64,000 nt of DNA from Neotabrizicola shimadae. Lineage in GTDB: Bacteria > Pseudomonadota > Alphaproteobacteria > Rhodobacterales > Rhodobacteraceae. Where the stretch lies: assembly GCF_019623905.1 (NCBI RefSeq), contig NZ_CP069370.1, forward strand, positions 992,001 through 1,056,000, written 5' to 3'. Under the pieces are notes generated by a model, which was given only the letters and a program-made list of their open reading frames with translations, ran no database searches and was not told where the DNA came from. Numbering within the stretch: position 1 is the stretch's first letter; each line of letters opens with the position of its first letter. Below are positions 1 through 9,546 of the stretch, one piece after another. Made by a program: the position numbers and the translations under genes.

Positions 1-352
1 GGGCCGCGTCCAGAGCGGGGAGGCCTTCGCCGGTCACGGTGGCGCGCGCGGCGCGGGCCGCGAATTCGGGACCGGAGTAGAGCTCGATCAGGGTTCGGCC
101 CAGGTTCTCGGGCACCTTGCGCTGCATCCGGCGCACCTCGGACTCGGGCAGGTCGGGCATGATGAGTGCGAGGTTGTGGCGGATGCGGCGGCGGTATCCG
201 GCGATGGGTGCCAGGACATGCGCCGCAAGCCAGCCGGCCAGCACGACCCGGCGGTCATAGGGCACGCGCATGAGCAGCCAGAGCAGCGCGCGGATCATGC
301 GATCCGACACCCAATCGACCGCAAGCTGCAGCGACGAGTCCCGCTTGGCCAT
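1..352 (-). CDS. LpxL/HtrB-like lysophospholipid (lipid A) acyltransferase, 5' part
   Basis: The first 117 codons are visible; the rest lies beyond the window edge. The N-terminus carries a hydrophobic segment (about residues 15-50), then a basic stretch (GYRRRIRHNLALIMPDLPE) typical of the LpxL/HtrB-type inner-membrane acyltransferases that acylate lipid A precursors or lysophospholipids. The catalytic HX4D motif would lie further along and is not seen, so the exact substrate is open. The start is the ATG at 352 (MAKRDSS). About 190 bp with no gene separate it from the divergent peptidase gene, so this gap must hold both promoters. Confidence 0.7.
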   Translation of the reverse strand, partial: MAKRDSSLQLAVDWVSDRMIRALLWLLMRVPYDRRVVLAGWLAAHVLAPIAGYRRRIRHNLALIMPDLPESEVRRMQRKVPENLGRTLIELYSGPEFAARAARATVTGEGLPALDAA

Positions 353-543
353 TCCCACCCGCCCGGAGTTCCCGATTCGCGGGGCTTATAGCAGAGGGCC
401 GCACCCCCACAAGGCGCAGCCGGAACCAAGCCCACGGGTGACAGGCGGGCGGTTGCCGTGGCACAAGGACCGTAACGGTTGTGGAGGTTGCCCATGGTTC
501 CGATTCCTCGTTGCGCCGACAGTCTGTCCGGGGCGCGGGCGGA

Positions 544-1503
544 ATGAGCGAGCGCCGCAGCCTGTATCCGCCGATCGAGCCTTTTCGCACCGGGCGGCTG
601 CGCGTGTCGGACCTGCACGAGATTGCCTGGGCGGAAAGCGGGAACCCTGCCGGCAAGCCGGTGGTGGTGCTGCATGGCGGGCCGGGCGGGGGATCATCGC
701 CCTTCCTGCGGCAGGGGCACGATCCGGCGCGCTATCGCGTGGTGACCTTCGACCAGCGGGGCTGCGGGCTGTCGACGCCCCATGCCGAGCTGGAGGGCAA
801 CACGACCTGGGACCTGGTGGCCGATATCGAGCGACTGCGGGAGCACCTGGGGATTGACCGCTGGCAGGTGGTGGGCGGGTCCTGGGGATCGACCCTGGCG
901 CTGGCCTATGCGGTGACGCACGCCGAGCGGGTGACCGAGATGGTGCTGCGCGGGCTGTTCACCATCCGCAAGGCCGAGATCGACTGGTTCTACCAGCACG
1001 GCGCCAGCATGATCTTTCCCGACCGCTGGCAGGAGTACATCGCGCCGATCCCCGAGGCCGAGCGGGGCGACCTGGTGGCGGCCTTCTACCGGCGGCTGAC
1101 GGGGAACGACCCCGAGGTGCGGCGTGCCGCGGCCCGTGCCTGGAGCGTGTGGGAGGGGGCGACGCTGTCGCTTCTGCCGGTGCCCGAGCGCGAGGCGGCC
1201 TTCGGCGAGGACGAGTTCGCCGATGCCATGGCGCGAATCGAATGCCATTACTTCGTGAACCGTGGCTTCTTTCCGCGCGATGGCTGGCTGATTGACGAGG
1301 CTCGCAAGCTTTCGCACCTGCCGGTCACGATGATTCACGGCCGGTATGACGTAGTGACACCTCTGGACACCGCGCTGCTTTTGAAGCAGGCGATGCCCGA
1401 TGCCCAACTTTTGATCATACCTGATGCCGGGCACTGGGGGATGGAACCCGGCATCCAGGATGCGATGGTGCGCACGACCGATGCCTATGCGGGCCTGGGC
1501 TGA
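544..1503 (+). CDS. pip: Proline iminopeptidase (alpha/beta hydrolase, peptidase family S33)
   Basis: Removes N-terminal proline from small peptides in the cytoplasm. The 319-residue protein shows the oxyanion HGGPGGG near residue 42, the nucleophile elbow GGSWGS near residues 110-115, an acid residue in GRYDVVTP and the catalytic His in DAGHWG near the C-terminus, the order expected of S33 prolyl aminopeptidases. The ATG at 544 (MSERRSLYPP) is preferred over an in-frame ATG at 481, because family members begin just before the conserved LYPPIEPF block. It sits 82 bp upstream of a peptide-type ABC importer on the same strand. The pair would import peptides and then trim those starting with proline (inference). 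Confidence 0.9.
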   Translation: MSERRSLYPPIEPFRTGRLRVSDLHEIAWAESGNPAGKPVVVLHGGPGGGSSPFLRQGHDPARYRVVTFDQRGCGLSTPHAELEGNTTWDLVADIERLREHLGIDRWQVVGGSWGSTLALAYAVTHAERVTEMVLRGLFTIRKAEIDWFYQHGASMIFPDRWQEYIAPIPEAERGDLVAAFYRRLTGNDPEVRRAAARAWSVWEGATLSLLPVPEREAAFGEDEFADAMARIECHYFVNRGFFPRDGWLIDEARKLSHLPVTMIHGRYDVVTPLDTALLLKQAMPDAQLLIIPDAGHWGMEPGIQDAMVRTTDAYAGLG

Positions 1504-1585
1504 GGCCCGGTCCAACGCCGCCTCGGGCGGGACAAAGAATCACGGCCCTGCCGAGGATGCGGGGCGGAACCAAGGGAGACGATCC

Positions 1586-3163
1586 ATGACCCTGAGCTTC
1601 AAGTCGCTGCTTCTGTGCAGCGCGCTGGTGCTGGCCGGCACGCAGGCCTTTGCCGCCGGCACGCTGAACCGCGGCAACACCGGCGATCCGGAATCGCTGG
1701 ACCCGCACAAGACCTCGACGGTGCAGGAAGCCAACATCCTGCGCGATCTGTTCGAGGGCCTGGTGGCGCATGACGCCAATGCCAACATCATGCCGGGGGC
1801 CGCGGAAAGCTGGACCGTTTCGGAAGACGGCAAGGTCTATACCTTCAAGCTGCGCGCCGATGGCAAATGGTCGGACGGCACCCCGGTTACCGCCGATGAC
1901 TTCGTGTTTTCGCTGCGCCGCGTGGTCTCGCCCGAGACCGCCGCAGAATATGCCTACATGCTGGCCCCGATCGTGAACGCCGAGGCGATCACCGCGGGCG
2001 AGAAGAAGCCCGAAGAGCTGGGCGTGAAGGCCATCGACGCCACCACGCTGGAAGTCACGCTGAATGCGGTGACGCCCTATTTCCTGGAAATGCTGACGCA
2101 CCAGGCGACCTATGCCGTGTCGAAGGCCAATGTCGAAAAGTTCGGCGCGGACTTCACCAAGCCGGGCAACCTGGTCTCGAATGGCGCGTTCACGCTGACC
2201 TCGTTCGTGCCGAACGACAAGATCGTGCTGACGAAGAACCCGCTGTTCCATGATGCGGCGAATGTCAGCCTGGATGCGATCAACTACATCCCGACCGAGG
2301 ACCGGTCCGCCGCCATCAAGCGCTTCGAGGCGGGCGAGCTGGACATGAACGACGACTTCCCCACCGAACAGCTGACCGACATGAAGGCCAAGTTCGGCGA
2401 CCAGGTGAAGATCGGCCCGTACCTGGGCACCTACTACTACGCCTTCAAGACCGACAAGGCGCCGTGGGACAACGTTGAACTGCGCAACGCCATTTCGATG
2501 GCGATCGACCGCGACTACCTGGCCGAGGAAGTCTGGCAGAACACCATGCTGCCCGGCTATTCCTTCGTGCCGCCGGGCATCGACGGCTTCACCGCGCAGG
2601 CTCCGGAATGGGCCGCCCTGCCGCAGATCGACCGCGAGGACAAGGCGGCCGAGGTTCTGGCCAAGCTGGGCTATGGCCCGGACAATCCGCTGAAGATGGA
2701 AATCCGCTTCAACACCTCGGAAAACCATAACAACACCGCCGTGGCGATCCAGGAGCAGCTGAAGCCCCTGGGGATCGAGGTTTCGCTTCTGAACACCGAC
2801 GCCTCGACCCATTACGCCTATCTGGAACAGCATGGCGACATGGACATCGCGCGGGCCGGCTGGATTGCCGACTACAAGGACCCGGAGAATTTCCTGGCCC
2901 TGTGCAAGACCGGCGCGGGCAACAACTATGCCGTCTATTCCAATGCTGAATATGACGCGCTTCTGGCCGAGGCTGCCGGCACCGCCGACCAGGCCGCGCG
3001 CTTCCGTCTGCTGGAACAGGCCGAAGCCATCGGCGTGGCCCGTGACCAGTGCATCGTGCCGCTGATGTTCTACAGCTTCCATTCCATCGTGTCCGACAAG
3101 GTCAAGGGCTGGGAGCCGAACGTGATGGACATCCACCCGACCCGCTTCATGTCCAAGGACTGA
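1586..3163 (+). CDS. Peptide ABC transporter substrate-binding protein (SBP family 5)
   Basis: Periplasmic binding protein of the OppA/DppA class, 525 residues. A signal peptide is visible (basic-hydrophobic MTLSFKSLLLCSALVLAG, cleavage after TQAFA). The mature start LNRGNTGDPESLDPHKTSTVQEANI is the usual SBP_bac_5 opening, and RADGKWSDGTPVTADDFVFSLRRV the diagnostic block near residue 95. The ATG at 1586 follows AAGGGAG with good spacing; longer in-frame ORF sequence upstream overlaps pip and is rejected. It leads an importer operon with two permeases and a fused ATPase. Oligopeptides are the likely ligands, but the family also carries nickel, heme and opines. Confidence 0.92.
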   Translation: MTLSFKSLLLCSALVLAGTQAFAAGTLNRGNTGDPESLDPHKTSTVQEANILRDLFEGLVAHDANANIMPGAAESWTVSEDGKVYTFKLRADGKWSDGTPVTADDFVFSLRRVVSPETAAEYAYMLAPIVNAEAITAGEKKPEELGVKAIDATTLEVTLNAVTPYFLEMLTHQATYAVSKANVEKFGADFTKPGNLVSNGAFTLTSFVPNDKIVLTKNPLFHDAANVSLDAINYIPTEDRSAAIKRFEAGELDMNDDFPTEQLTDMKAKFGDQVKIGPYLGTYYYAFKTDKAPWDNVELRNAISMAIDRDYLAEEVWQNTMLPGYSFVPPGIDGFTAQAPEWAALPQIDREDKAAEVLAKLGYGPDNPLKMEIRFNTSENHNNTAVAIQEQLKPLGIEVSLLNTDASTHYAYLEQHGDMDIARAGWIADYKDPENFLALCKTGAGNNYAVYSNAEYDALLAEAAGTADQAARFRLLEQAEAIGVARDQCIVPLMFYSFHSIVSDKVKGWEPNVMDIHPTRFMSKD

Positions 3164-3179
3164 TGCGCGTCTGACCTTC

Positions 3180-3223
3180 GGCCGCCTCTGACCCGGCAGG
3201 GCAGGGGCGGCCTTTCCCTTTTT
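3180..3223 (+). terminator. Stem-loop with T-tract between binding-protein and permease genes
   Basis: GGCCGCC (3180-3186) pairs with GGCGGCC (3206-3212) and is followed by TTTCCCTTTTT. It lies inside the operon, so it probably acts as a partial terminator or 3'-protecting hairpin that keeps binding-protein mRNA above permease mRNA, a common arrangement in ABC importers. Confidence 0.6.
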
Positions 3224-3247
3224 CCCGAACGCCCCCGGAGCCCGCCG

Positions 3248-4171
3248 ATGCTGCGCTTCGTTCTCAAGCGGTTCCTGACCGCGATCCCGACCCTGTTCCT
3301 GATCGTGACGATCAGCTTCTTCCTGATGCGCATCGCCCCCGGCGGCCCCTTCGCGCAGGAAAAACCGCTGAACCCCGTGGTCAAGGCAAACCTGGAACGG
3401 CTGTACCAACTGGACCTGCCGCTTTGGCAGCAATATCTGAATTACCTGAAGGGCCTTTTGCGGCTGGACTTCGGCCCGTCCTTCACGCGGCCCGAGTTCA
3501 CCGTGGCCGAATTGTTCTCCACCGGCCTGCCGATCTCAATCCAGCTGGGCGCCACGGCGCTGGCGCTGGCGCTGGTGGTCGGATCGGCCCTGGGCGTGCT
3601 GGCGGCGCTGCGGCAGAACAAGCCTGCGGATTACGCGGTGATCACTCTCGCCACCGCCGGAAGCACCATCCCGAACTTCGTGGTGGCGCCGGTGTTCCAG
3701 TTGGTCTTTGCGCTGTCGCTGAAGTGGTTTCCGGTCGGCGGCTGGGGTGACGGGGCCTGGGTGAACAAGGTCGGCCCGATCCTGGTGCTGACCCTGCCAC
3801 AGCTGGCCATCGTGGCGCGCCTGATGCGCGGCTCTATGATCGAGGCGATGCGGTCGCACCACATCCGGACGGCGCGGGCGATGGGGCTTTCGGACTGGTC
3901 CATCGTGGTGCGCCATGCCATGCGCGGTGCGCTGATGCCGATCCTGAGCTATGCCGGCCCGGCCGCCGCGGCGCTGCTGACCGGCTCGATCATCGTGGAG
4001 ACCGTGTTCGGCATTCCCGGCATCGGCCGCTATTTCGTGGATGCGGCGCTGGCACGCGACTACACCATCGTGATGGGCACGGTGATCGTGGTCGCCATCT
4101 TCACCATCCTTTTCAACCTGATCGTCGACGTGCTTTACGCCGTGGTCGACCCGCGGGTGCGCTATGACTGA
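3248..4171 (+). CDS. ABC transporter permease, OppB/DppB-like
   Basis: Inner-membrane permease of 307 residues with about six transmembrane segments. The N-terminal LRFVLKRFLTAIPTLFLIVTISFFLMRIAPGGPF is the OppB signature start. The cytoplasmic EAA loop (EAMRSHHIRTARAMGLSDWSI..) near residue 200 contacts the ATPase. It heterodimerises with the next gene product, which it overlaps by 8 bp, indicating translational coupling. Confidence 0.92.
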   Translation: MLRFVLKRFLTAIPTLFLIVTISFFLMRIAPGGPFAQEKPLNPVVKANLERLYQLDLPLWQQYLNYLKGLLRLDFGPSFTRPEFTVAELFSTGLPISIQLGATALALALVVGSALGVLAALRQNKPADYAVITLATAGSTIPNFVVAPVFQLVFALSLKWFPVGGWGDGAWVNKVGPILVLTLPQLAIVARLMRGSMIEAMRSHHIRTARAMGLSDWSIVVRHAMRGALMPILSYAGPAAAALLTGSIIVETVFGIPGIGRYFVDAALARDYTIVMGTVIVVAIFTILFNLIVDVLYAVVDPRVRYD

Positions 4172-5285
4172 CATGACCGTCCTTCCCGCCGCGACCGGCG
4201 GGCGTTCGCTTTGGGCCGATGCCTGGGCGCGGCTGAAGGCCAACCGGGCCGCCATGGTCGGCGGGGCCTACCTGATCCTGATGGCTGTGCTGTGCATCTT
4301 CGGGCCGATGGTGACGCCGAACAATTTCACCACGATCAACCAGGATTACACCCGCGTGCCACCGCGGCTATCGGCCTATCCCACGCCCGAGATGATCGAG
4401 CCTTCGCTGGAAGATGCGGTGAAGAAGGGCAGGCTGGAACTGGTGGACTGGTCGCAGGACGGCTCGCTCATCACGCTGAACGTGGCGTCCAAGCGCGAGA
4501 TTGACGAGCGGGTGAGCCGCTACATCGACCGGTCGGACATGTTCGAGGGCACGGCGGTGACCGAGATGGCGCCCGACGGCAAGTCGGCCACCATGACGAC
4601 GGGCGTGCAGCAGAAGTTCTTCTACTTCGGCACCGACAACACCGGGCGCGACCTTCTGACCCGGACGCTGGTGGCGGGGCGGGTGTCGTTGACCATCGGG
4701 CTTCTGGCCGGGATCGTCGCCGTGGTGATCGGCGTGCTGTATGGCGCGGCGGCGGGCTTCATCGGCGGCAAGACCGACGAGGCGATGATGCGGGTGGTAG
4801 ACATCCTTTATTCGCTGCCCTTCATCTTCTTCGTCATCATGCTGGTCGTGTTCTTCGGCCGGAACTTCATCCTGATGTTCCTGGCCGTGGGGGCGGTGAT
4901 GTGGCTGGACATGGCGCGCATCGTGCGCGGCCAGGCGCTGGCCCTGAAGCGGATGGAATTCGTGCAGGCGGCCGAGGCGATGGGCGTGGGCCGGTGGGGC
5001 ATATTGATCCGCCACATCGTGCCGAACCTTCTTGGCCCCGTGGTGATCTACATGACGCTTCTGGTGCCGCAGGTGATCATCCTGGAATCCTTCCTGTCCT
5101 ACCTGGGCCTTGGTGTGCAGGAGCCGATGTCGTCGTGGGGCGTGCTGATTTCGCAGGGCGCCAAGAACATGCCGGCGGCGAACTGGCTGCTGTTCTTCCC
5201 GGCCTTCTTCCTGATTTCCACGCTCTTCGCCCTGAACTTCCTGGGCGACGGGTTGCGCGACGCGCTTGATCCGAAGGACCGCTGA
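4164..5285 (+). CDS. ABC transporter permease, OppC/DppC-like
   Basis: Second permease of the importer, 373 residues. TM1 (about residues 30-50) is followed by a roughly 100-residue periplasmic insertion (from TPNNFTTINQDYTRVPPRLS) and then five TMs. The long insertion is seen in the YejE/DppC-like branch and makes the protein longer than a typical 300-residue OppC. The EAA loop is QAAEAMGVGRWGILIRHIVPN. The start overlaps the stop of the preceding permease; ATGs at 4164 and 4173 are both possible. Confidence 0.9.
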   Translation: MTDMTVLPAATGGRSLWADAWARLKANRAAMVGGAYLILMAVLCIFGPMVTPNNFTTINQDYTRVPPRLSAYPTPEMIEPSLEDAVKKGRLELVDWSQDGSLITLNVASKREIDERVSRYIDRSDMFEGTAVTEMAPDGKSATMTTGVQQKFFYFGTDNTGRDLLTRTLVAGRVSLTIGLLAGIVAVVIGVLYGAAAGFIGGKTDEAMMRVVDILYSLPFIFFVIMLVVFFGRNFILMFLAVGAVMWLDMARIVRGQALALKRMEFVQAAEAMGVGRWGILIRHIVPNLLGPVVIYMTLLVPQVIILESFLSYLGLGVQEPMSSWGVLISQGAKNMPAANWLLFFPAFFLISTLFALNFLGDGLRDALDPKDR

Positions 5286-5286
5286 G

Positions 5287-6876
5287 ATGAGCGAACCGAT
5301 CCTTTCCATCCGCGACCTGCGCGTCACCTTCGACACCATCGACGGCCCGTCCGAGGCGGTGAAGGGCATCGCGCTGGACGTGCGCCCCGGCGAGACGCTG
5401 GCGGTGGTGGGCGAGTCGGGCTCGGGCAAGAGCCAGACCATGATGGCGGTGATGGGGTTGCTGGCCGCGAACGGCCGGGCCTCGGGCACCGCCAGCTATC
5501 GCGGGACCAACCTGATCGGCCTGCCGAAGGCGCAACTGAACAAGGTGCGCGGCCGCAAGATCACCATGATCTTCCAGGAGCCCATGACCTCGCTGGACCC
5601 CTTGTATCCGATCGGCAGCCAGCTGATCGAGCCGATCATGCAGCACCAGGGCATCGGCCGGGCCGAAGCGCACGCCCGGGCAGTGGAGATGCTGGGGCTG
5701 GTGAAGGTGCCGGAACCCGAACGGCGCATGAAGGCCTATCCGCACGAACTGTCGGGCGGGCAGCGCCAGCGTGTGATGATCGCCATGGCGCTGGCCAACG
5801 AACCGGACATTCTGATCGCGGACGAGCCGACAACCGCGCTGGACGTGACGATCCAGGCGGAAATCCTGGAGCTCATGGCGGGCCTGCAGAAGCGGCTTGG
5901 CATGGCGATGATCTTCATCACCCATGACCTGAACGTGGTGCGCCGCATTGCCACGCGCGTGGCGGTGATGCGCCATGGCGAGGTGGTGGAAGAGGCGCCG
6001 ACGGCGGAGCTTTTCGCCAACCCCAAGGCCGCCTACACGCGCGAACTGATCCACGCCGAGCCCGAGGGTCGCAAGGCGCCGGTGGCGCCTTCGGCGCCGG
6101 TGGTGCTTTCGGGTCAGCGCATCGTGGTGGATTTCGACCTGGGCGGCGGGTTCCTGGGCTTTGGCGGGCGCATGTTCCGGGCCGTGGACCAGGTGTCGGT
6201 GACGCTGCAGCAGGGCCAGACCATCGGCATCGTGGGCGAGTCGGGTTCGGGCAAGTCCACCCTGGCGCGGGCGCTGTTGCGGCTTCTGCCCTCGACCGGG
6301 GCGATCCGGCTGGAAGGGCGTGACATCACAGGGTTTGACGTGGCCCAGATGCGCCCGCTGCGCCGAGAGGTGCAGATCGTGATGCAGGACCCCTTCGGCT
6401 CGCTCAGCCCCCGCATGAACGTGGGCCAGATCATCACCGAGGGGCTGCTGGTTCATGAACCCTCGATCACCTCGGCCGAGCGGGAGCGGCGCGCCGCGCA
6501 GGCGATGGTGGAGGTTGGGTTGGACCCGAGCTTGCGCAACCGCTATCCGCACGAGTTTTCCGGCGGGCAGCGCCAGCGCATCGCCATTGCGCGGGCCATC
6601 ATCCTAAAGCCGAAGGTCGTGGTGCTGGACGAGCCGACCTCGGCGCTGGACCGGCAGGTGCAGAAGCAGATCGTGGAACTGCTGCGCGACCTGCAGCGGA
6701 CCCATGGCTTGAGCTATCTGTTCATCAGCCATGACCTGGCGGTGGTGCGGGCCATGGCCGACCACATCCTGGTGATGAAGGACGGCAAGCTGGTCGAGGA
6801 GGGCAGCCCCGACGAGGTGATGGACGCCCCGCGCGAGGCCTATACCCGCCGACTGATGGCCGCTGCCTTCGCCTGA
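5287..6876 (+). CDS. Fused dual-ATPase subunit of peptide ABC transporter (OppDF-like)
   Basis: 529 residues with two complete nucleotide-binding domains. The first has Walker A GESGSGKS near residue 42 and signature LSGGQRQR near 155. The second repeats GESGSGKS near 320 and has signature FSGGQRQR near 425. Both carry Walker B ([25 protein letters not shown]) and H-loops (THDLN, SHDLA). It is the fused form (YejF/GsiA type) that replaces separate OppD and OppF. ATG 5287 lies one base after the stop of the permease; a longer in-frame start at 5266 would overlap that gene and is rejected. Confidence 0.93.
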   Translation: MSEPILSIRDLRVTFDTIDGPSEAVKGIALDVRPGETLAVVGESGSGKSQTMMAVMGLLAANGRASGTASYRGTNLIGLPKAQLNKVRGRKITMIFQEPMTSLDPLYPIGSQLIEPIMQHQGIGRAEAHARAVEMLGLVKVPEPERRMKAYPHELSGGQRQRVMIAMALANEPDILIADEPTTALDVTIQAEILELMAGLQKRLGMAMIFITHDLNVVRRIATRVAVMRHGEVVEEAPTAELFANPKAAYTRELIHAEPEGRKAPVAPSAPVVLSGQRIVVDFDLGGGFLGFGGRMFRAVDQVSVTLQQGQTIGIVGESGSGKSTLARALLRLLPSTGAIRLEGRDITGFDVAQMRPLRREVQIVMQDPFGSLSPRMNVGQIITEGLLVHEPSITSAERERRAAQAMVEVGLDPSLRNRYPHEFSGGQRQRIAIARAIILKPKVVVLDEPTSALDRQVQKQIVELLRDLQRTHGLSYLFISHDLAVVRAMADHILVMKDGKLVEEGSPDEVMDAPREAYTRRLMAAAFA

Positions 6877-6882
6877 GGCAGG

Positions 6883-6918
6883 GCCGGCCGGAGGGCGTTG
6901 CATCCGGCCGGCTTCTTT
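6883..6918 (+). terminator. Rho-independent terminator of the peptide importer operon
   Basis: A perfect 10-bp stem, GCCGGCCGGA (6883-6892) with TCCGGCCGGC (6903-6912), has a 10-nt loop and is followed by TTCTTT. It starts 6 bp after the ATPase stop codon. Confidence 0.75.
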
Positions 6919-6963
6919 GCCCATATGCGCCCCGGTTCATCCCGGCATTTGAAGGAGCGGCAT

Positions 6964-8355
6964 ATGGCACCCAAGTTCGGCACGAGCGGTCTTCGCGGCC
7001 TGGTCACGGAACTGACCCCCGACCTGGTGGCCGACCATGTGCAGGCCTTCATCGCCGCCTGCCCGAACGGCGGTGCCGTGCATATCGGCTGGGACCTGCG
7101 CCCCTCGTCGCCGGACATTGCCGCCGTTGTGGCGGGGGCGGTGAAGGCTGCGGGGATGACGCCCATCGGCGCCGGTCTGGTGCCGACGCCGGCGCTGGCG
7201 CTGAGTTCGATGTCGGCGGGCCATGCCGCGGTGATGGTCACCGGCAGCCATATCCCGGCCGACCGGAACGGGCTGAAGTTCTATGTGCCCACGGGCGAGA
7301 TCGCCAAGACCGACGAGGCTGCGATCCTCGCAAATCTGGGCAAGGGTGCGGGGCAGGGCACGGCCTTCGACCCTGGCTCGGATGCCGGCGTTCTGGCTAC
7401 CTATGCGCGCCGCTATGCCGATGCCTTCGGGCCAGAGGCGCTGAAGGGTCTGCGGATCGGGGTCTATGAACATTCCACCGTTGCCCGCGACGTGATGCAC
7501 CAGGTGCTGCGCGCCTTGGGTGCCGATACGGTGGCAATCGAGAGGTCGGAGACCTTCATCCCGGTGGATACCGAGGCGGTGGAGCCCGAGGTGCGCGCGG
7601 CACTGCCGGTATGGGCGAAGGCGCATGGGCTGGATGCGGTGGTCTCGACCGATGGCGATGCCGACCGGCCGCTGGTGGCCGATGCCGCGGGCCGCGTGGT
7701 GCCAGGCGACGTGCTGGGCCCGCTGACGGCGCGATATCTGGGCGCGACCCGCATCGTCACGCCGGTGTCGTCGAACACGCTGGTGGACCAGATGGGGTTC
7801 ACCGTCAGCCGCACGAAGATCGGCTCGCCCTTCGTCATCGCGGGGATGGAGGCGATCCTCGCCGCCGATCCGGCGGCGAAGGTCGTGGGTTACGAGGCGA
7901 ATGGCGGCTTCCTTCTGGGCTTTACGGCACAGTTGCCCGCCGGGCCGCTTGCGCCGCTGATGACGCGCGATTGCCTGCTGCCGATCCTTGCGCCGCTGGC
8001 TGCGGCCAAGGCGGCCGGCAAGACGCTGGCCGATCTTGTGGCCACGCTGCCCCCGCGCTTTACCGCCGCCGACCGGGTGGTGGGCATCCCGACCGAAGCC
8101 TCTGCCCCTTTCCTGAAATCCCTGATCGCCGATGGCGCCGCCCGCGCGGATTTCTTCGATGACATGGGGCCGGAGACGGGCATCGACCTGACCGACGGCC
8201 TGCGCGTGACCTTCGCCGGCGGAGACGTGCTGCACCTGCGCCCCTCCGGCAATGCACCAGAGTTCCGCTGCTATGCCGAAGCCGACACCGCCGACCGGGC
8301 CGAAGCACTCTTGGCGCGATACCTGGGCAAATTGGCGAAACAGCTCGGGGCGTGA
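6964..8355 (+). CDS. Phosphohexomutase (phosphomannomutase/phosphoglucomutase family)
   Basis: Alpha-D-phosphohexomutase of 463 residues that interconverts sugar 1- and 6-phosphates for envelope polysaccharide synthesis. The phosphoserine loop is VTGSHIPADRNGLKFY near residue 98 (catalytic Ser in TGSHIP). The Mg-binding loop is STDGDADRPLV near residue 232. The sugar-binding loop is YEANGGFLLG near 310, and the phosphate-binding loop RPSGNAPEFRCY lies near the C-terminus. GEANGG/GYEANGG loops accept mannose- or glucose-phosphate, so PMM/PGM is likelier than GlmM. The ATG at 6964 (GGAGCGGCAT just upstream) is chosen over an in-frame codon inside the terminator. Confidence 0.85.
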   Translation: MAPKFGTSGLRGLVTELTPDLVADHVQAFIAACPNGGAVHIGWDLRPSSPDIAAVVAGAVKAAGMTPIGAGLVPTPALALSSMSAGHAAVMVTGSHIPADRNGLKFYVPTGEIAKTDEAAILANLGKGAGQGTAFDPGSDAGVLATYARRYADAFGPEALKGLRIGVYEHSTVARDVMHQVLRALGADTVAIERSETFIPVDTEAVEPEVRAALPVWAKAHGLDAVVSTDGDADRPLVADAAGRVVPGDVLGPLTARYLGATRIVTPVSSNTLVDQMGFTVSRTKIGSPFVIAGMEAILAADPAAKVVGYEANGGFLLGFTAQLPAGPLAPLMTRDCLLPILAPLAAAKAAGKTLADLVATLPPRFTAADRVVGIPTEASAPFLKSLIADGAARADFFDDMGPETGIDLTDGLRVTFAGGDVLHLRPSGNAPEFRCYAEADTADRAEALLARYLGKLAKQLGA

Positions 8356-8412
8356 GAGGGGCTGACGCCGGCGCGCCGGCGCACTAGGCTTCGCCCAACA
8401 AGGGAGGAACCC

Positions 8413-9537
8413 ATGCCCGGACTGCACGCCCATATCGACCCAGATGGCCTTGAAGAATTCTCGGTCGTCTTCACCGACCGCTCGCTGAACCACATGTCCG
8501 CCCGCTTTCAGCAGGTGATGCGCGACGTCTCGGCCACCCTGAAAGAGGTCTACGGCGGTTCTGCCGTGGCCCTGGTTCCCGGCGGCGGCACCTATGCAAT
8601 GGAGGCCGTCGCGCGCCAGTTCGGGCGCGGGACCGCACTGATCGTGCGGAACGGCTGGTTCAGCTATCGCTGGACACAAATTTTCGAGGCCGGCGGCTTT
8701 GCCGCCGAAACCCATGTCGTCATGGCCCGCCCGGCCGGCAACACGGCGCGTGCGCCCTATGCGCCGCCGCCCATCGAAGAGGTCGTGGCGAAGATTCGCG
8801 AGGTGAAGCCGGAGGCGGTCTTTGCGCCGCATGTGGAAACCTCATCCGGCATCATCCTGCCCGACGACTATATCGCCGCCCTGGCCGCTACTGCCCATGA
8901 GGTCGGCGCGCTGATGGTGCTGGACTGCATCGCTTCGGGTTGCATCTGGGTGGACATGGGCAAGACCGGCGTGGATGTGCTGGTTTCGGCCCCGCAGAAG
9001 GGCTGGTCTGCCTCGCCCTCGGCCGGCGTTGTGGTGATGTCGCCCCGGGCCGAGGAGCGACTGGCCGCGACCACGTCGAACAGCTTCGCGCTGGACCTGA
9101 AGAAGTGGCGGGCGATCATGGCGGCCTACGAGGGCGGCGGCCACGCCTATCACGCCACCATGCCGACCGATGCCATCCTGGGTTTCCGCGACGCGATGAT
9201 GGAGACGAAGGCCATGGGCTTCGAGGCGGCGAAGGCCGCGCAATGGGAACTGGGCCGGGCGGTACGGGCCGAGCTTGGCCGCCGTGGTATCCCCTCGGTT
9301 GCGGCGGAGGGCTTTCAGGCGCCCGGCGTGGTGGTCAGCTACACCGAGGATCCCGATGTCCAGAACGGAGCGAAGTTCCGCGCTCAGGGTGTGCAGATCG
9401 CGGCGGGCGTGCCCTTGCAGGTGGGCGAGGGGGCCGAATTCCGAACCTTCCGCCTGGGTCTGTTCGGGCTGGACAAGCTGAAGGACGTGCCAGGCACCGT
9501 GGCGAGGCTGACCCGAGCGCTGGACGCGGCGCTGTAG
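8413..9537 (+). CDS. Class V aminotransferase (alanine/serine-glyoxylate type)
   Basis: PLP-dependent fold-type I aminotransferase, 374 residues. The Schiff-base lysine is Lys196 in SAPQKGWSASPSAG. The Asp contacting the PLP ring nitrogen lies in MVLDCIASG near residue 171, and the early block VALVPGGGTYAMEAVARQF matches alanine-glyoxylate/serine-pyruvate aminotransferases. GGAGGAACCC precedes the ATG. It is 9 bp upstream of agmatinase, so the two are probably cotranscribed in nitrogen metabolism. Specific substrates cannot be read from the sequence. Confidence 0.85.
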   Translation: MPGLHAHIDPDGLEEFSVVFTDRSLNHMSARFQQVMRDVSATLKEVYGGSAVALVPGGGTYAMEAVARQFGRGTALIVRNGWFSYRWTQIFEAGGFAAETHVVMARPAGNTARAPYAPPPIEEVVAKIREVKPEAVFAPHVETSSGIILPDDYIAALAATAHEVGALMVLDCIASGCIWVDMGKTGVDVLVSAPQKGWSASPSAGVVVMSPRAEERLAATTSNSFALDLKKWRAIMAAYEGGGHAYHATMPTDAILGFRDAMMETKAMGFEAAKAAQWELGRAVRAELGRRGIPSVAAEGFQAPGVVVSYTEDPDVQNGAKFRAQGVQIAAGVPLQVGEGAEFRTFRLGLFGLDKLKDVPGTVARLTRALDAAL

Positions 9538-9546
9538 GGGGCGGGC

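Noticed and set aside
1415-3433. 672-codon open frame antisense to the peptide-binding protein
   Set aside because: High-GC shadow frame: low-complexity Gln/His/Arg/Gly composition, no ribosome-binding site, and it lies opposite a well-supported gene.
8371-8388. GCCGGCGCGCCGGC-type palindrome after the phosphohexomutase gene as a terminator
   Set aside because: No T-tract and no adequate loop; such GC palindromes are expected by chance in this composition.
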